Source: an uncultured Actinomycetes bacterium
GTDB lineage: Bacteria; Actinomycetota; Actinomycetes; S36-B12; UBA5976
NCBI GenBank assembly: GCA_903925705.1
Contig: CAIYGJ010000185.1
Coordinates: forward strand, 1 to 6,273
Length of the DNA stretch: 6,273 nt
Direction of reading: 5' to 3'
Position 1 is the stretch's first letter. Every line of letters starts with the position of its first letter. This document shows positions 5,956-6,273 of this stretch, one piece after another. The translations under genes were made by a program, and so were the position numbers. The notes beneath the pieces are model-generated. The model saw only the letters and a program-made list of their open reading frames with translations. It was not told the origin of the DNA and searched no databases.

Positions 5956-6273
5956 ATGGAAGCTAATTCAGCCCGCGGCAAGGAAGTTTACGACCTAGAC
6001 CGCAATCACGTATTTCATTCTTGGAGCGCGCAAGGCGCACTAAACCCAATGGTGATTCAGGGTGGTGAAGGTTCATATGTTTGGGACTATGACGGCAACC
6101 GCTACCTAGATTTCTCAAGCCAGTTAGTAAACGTAAACATCGGTCACCAGCATCCAAAAGTTGTTAAGGCAATTCAGGATCAGGCTGGCAAGCTAACGAC
6201 CATCGCACCACAACACGCAAACGATATGCGCGGCGAAGCCGCAAAGCGTATTGCTGATCTTGCACCTGATCAC
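5956..6273 (+). CDS. class III pyridoxal-phosphate aminotransferase, 5' end only
   Basis: The first 106 codons are present and the frame runs off the end of the window. The peptide has Y-D-L-D-R-N-H-V-F-H-S-W-S-A-Q (12-26), then G-S-Y-V-W-D-Y-D-G-N-R-Y-L-D-F (39-53). S-S-Q-L-V-N-V-N-I-G-H-Q-H-P (54-67) and A-P-Q-H-A-N-D (84-90) follow. This is the N-terminal part of a fold type I, class III (omega) aminotransferase, where the W-D-x-D-G-x-x-Y-L-D and N-x-G-H-x-H-P stretches are standard. The PLP-binding lysine lies beyond the window. Actinobacterial relatives are often called aspartate aminotransferase family or omega-amino acid-pyruvate aminotransferases. The amino donor cannot be decided from this part. 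Confidence 0.92.
   Translation, partial: MEANSARGKEVYDLDRNHVFHSWSAQGALNPMVIQGGEGSYVWDYDGNRYLDFSSQLVNVNIGHQHPKVVKAIQDQAGKLTTIAPQHANDMRGEAAKRIADLAPDH

Noticed and set aside
1..6273. Mobile element, CRISPR, phage or defence system.
   Set aside because: No transposase, integrase, terminal repeats, spaced repeats or defence domains are visible. Every sizeable frame is a housekeeping or conserved gene.

Overview
The window looks like chromosomal core DNA from an actinobacterium with moderate GC content. The freshwater Nanopelagicales (acI) type or a relative is my best guess, made from memory of protein sequences and not from a search. The grounds are the actinobacterial form of PyrE, the DUF3151 gene directly behind a class II aldolase, a CspA-like protein ending in EHVRPV, and the conserved neighbourhood pyrE / dedA / fba / DUF3151 / purA. 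I see no insertion sequence, phage gene, CRISPR array, tRNA, rRNA or toxin-antitoxin pair, and codon use does not change visibly along the window.

Layout. Bases 1-113 hold the 3' end of a cold-shock protein gene (+). A hairpin terminator at 130-160 probably serves both this gene and the convergent gene for a multi-pass membrane protein (165-947, -). That gene diverges from pyrE (1014-1547, +) across a 66-base gap. pyrE converges on a DedA-family membrane protein gene (1572-2228, -), and its terminator lies partly inside the last dedA codons. dedA in turn diverges from fba (2314-3339, +), which overlaps a DUF3151 gene (3339-3755, +) by one base in TAATG. purA (3817-5106, +) follows and is nearly contiguous with a GNAT acetyltransferase gene (5111-5872, +). 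The window ends inside a class III aminotransferase gene (5956 to beyond 6273, +).

The genes cover central metabolism (aldolase), pyrimidine synthesis (PyrE), purine synthesis (PurA), an RNA-binding cold-shock protein and two membrane proteins. Likely transcription units are fba-DUF3151 and purA-GNAT, with pyrE, dedA and the 165-947 gene each on its own.

I found no clearly new biological system. The most interesting pattern is that three genes (165-947, pyrE and dedA) each have a -10-like hexamer exactly six bases before the start codon and no usable Shine-Dalgarno. This is the expected layout for leaderless mRNAs. In contrast, fba, purA and the aminotransferase have ordinary ribosome binding sites. 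The 165-947 protein also appears to be an internal duplication of a small membrane unit and has no assigned function.
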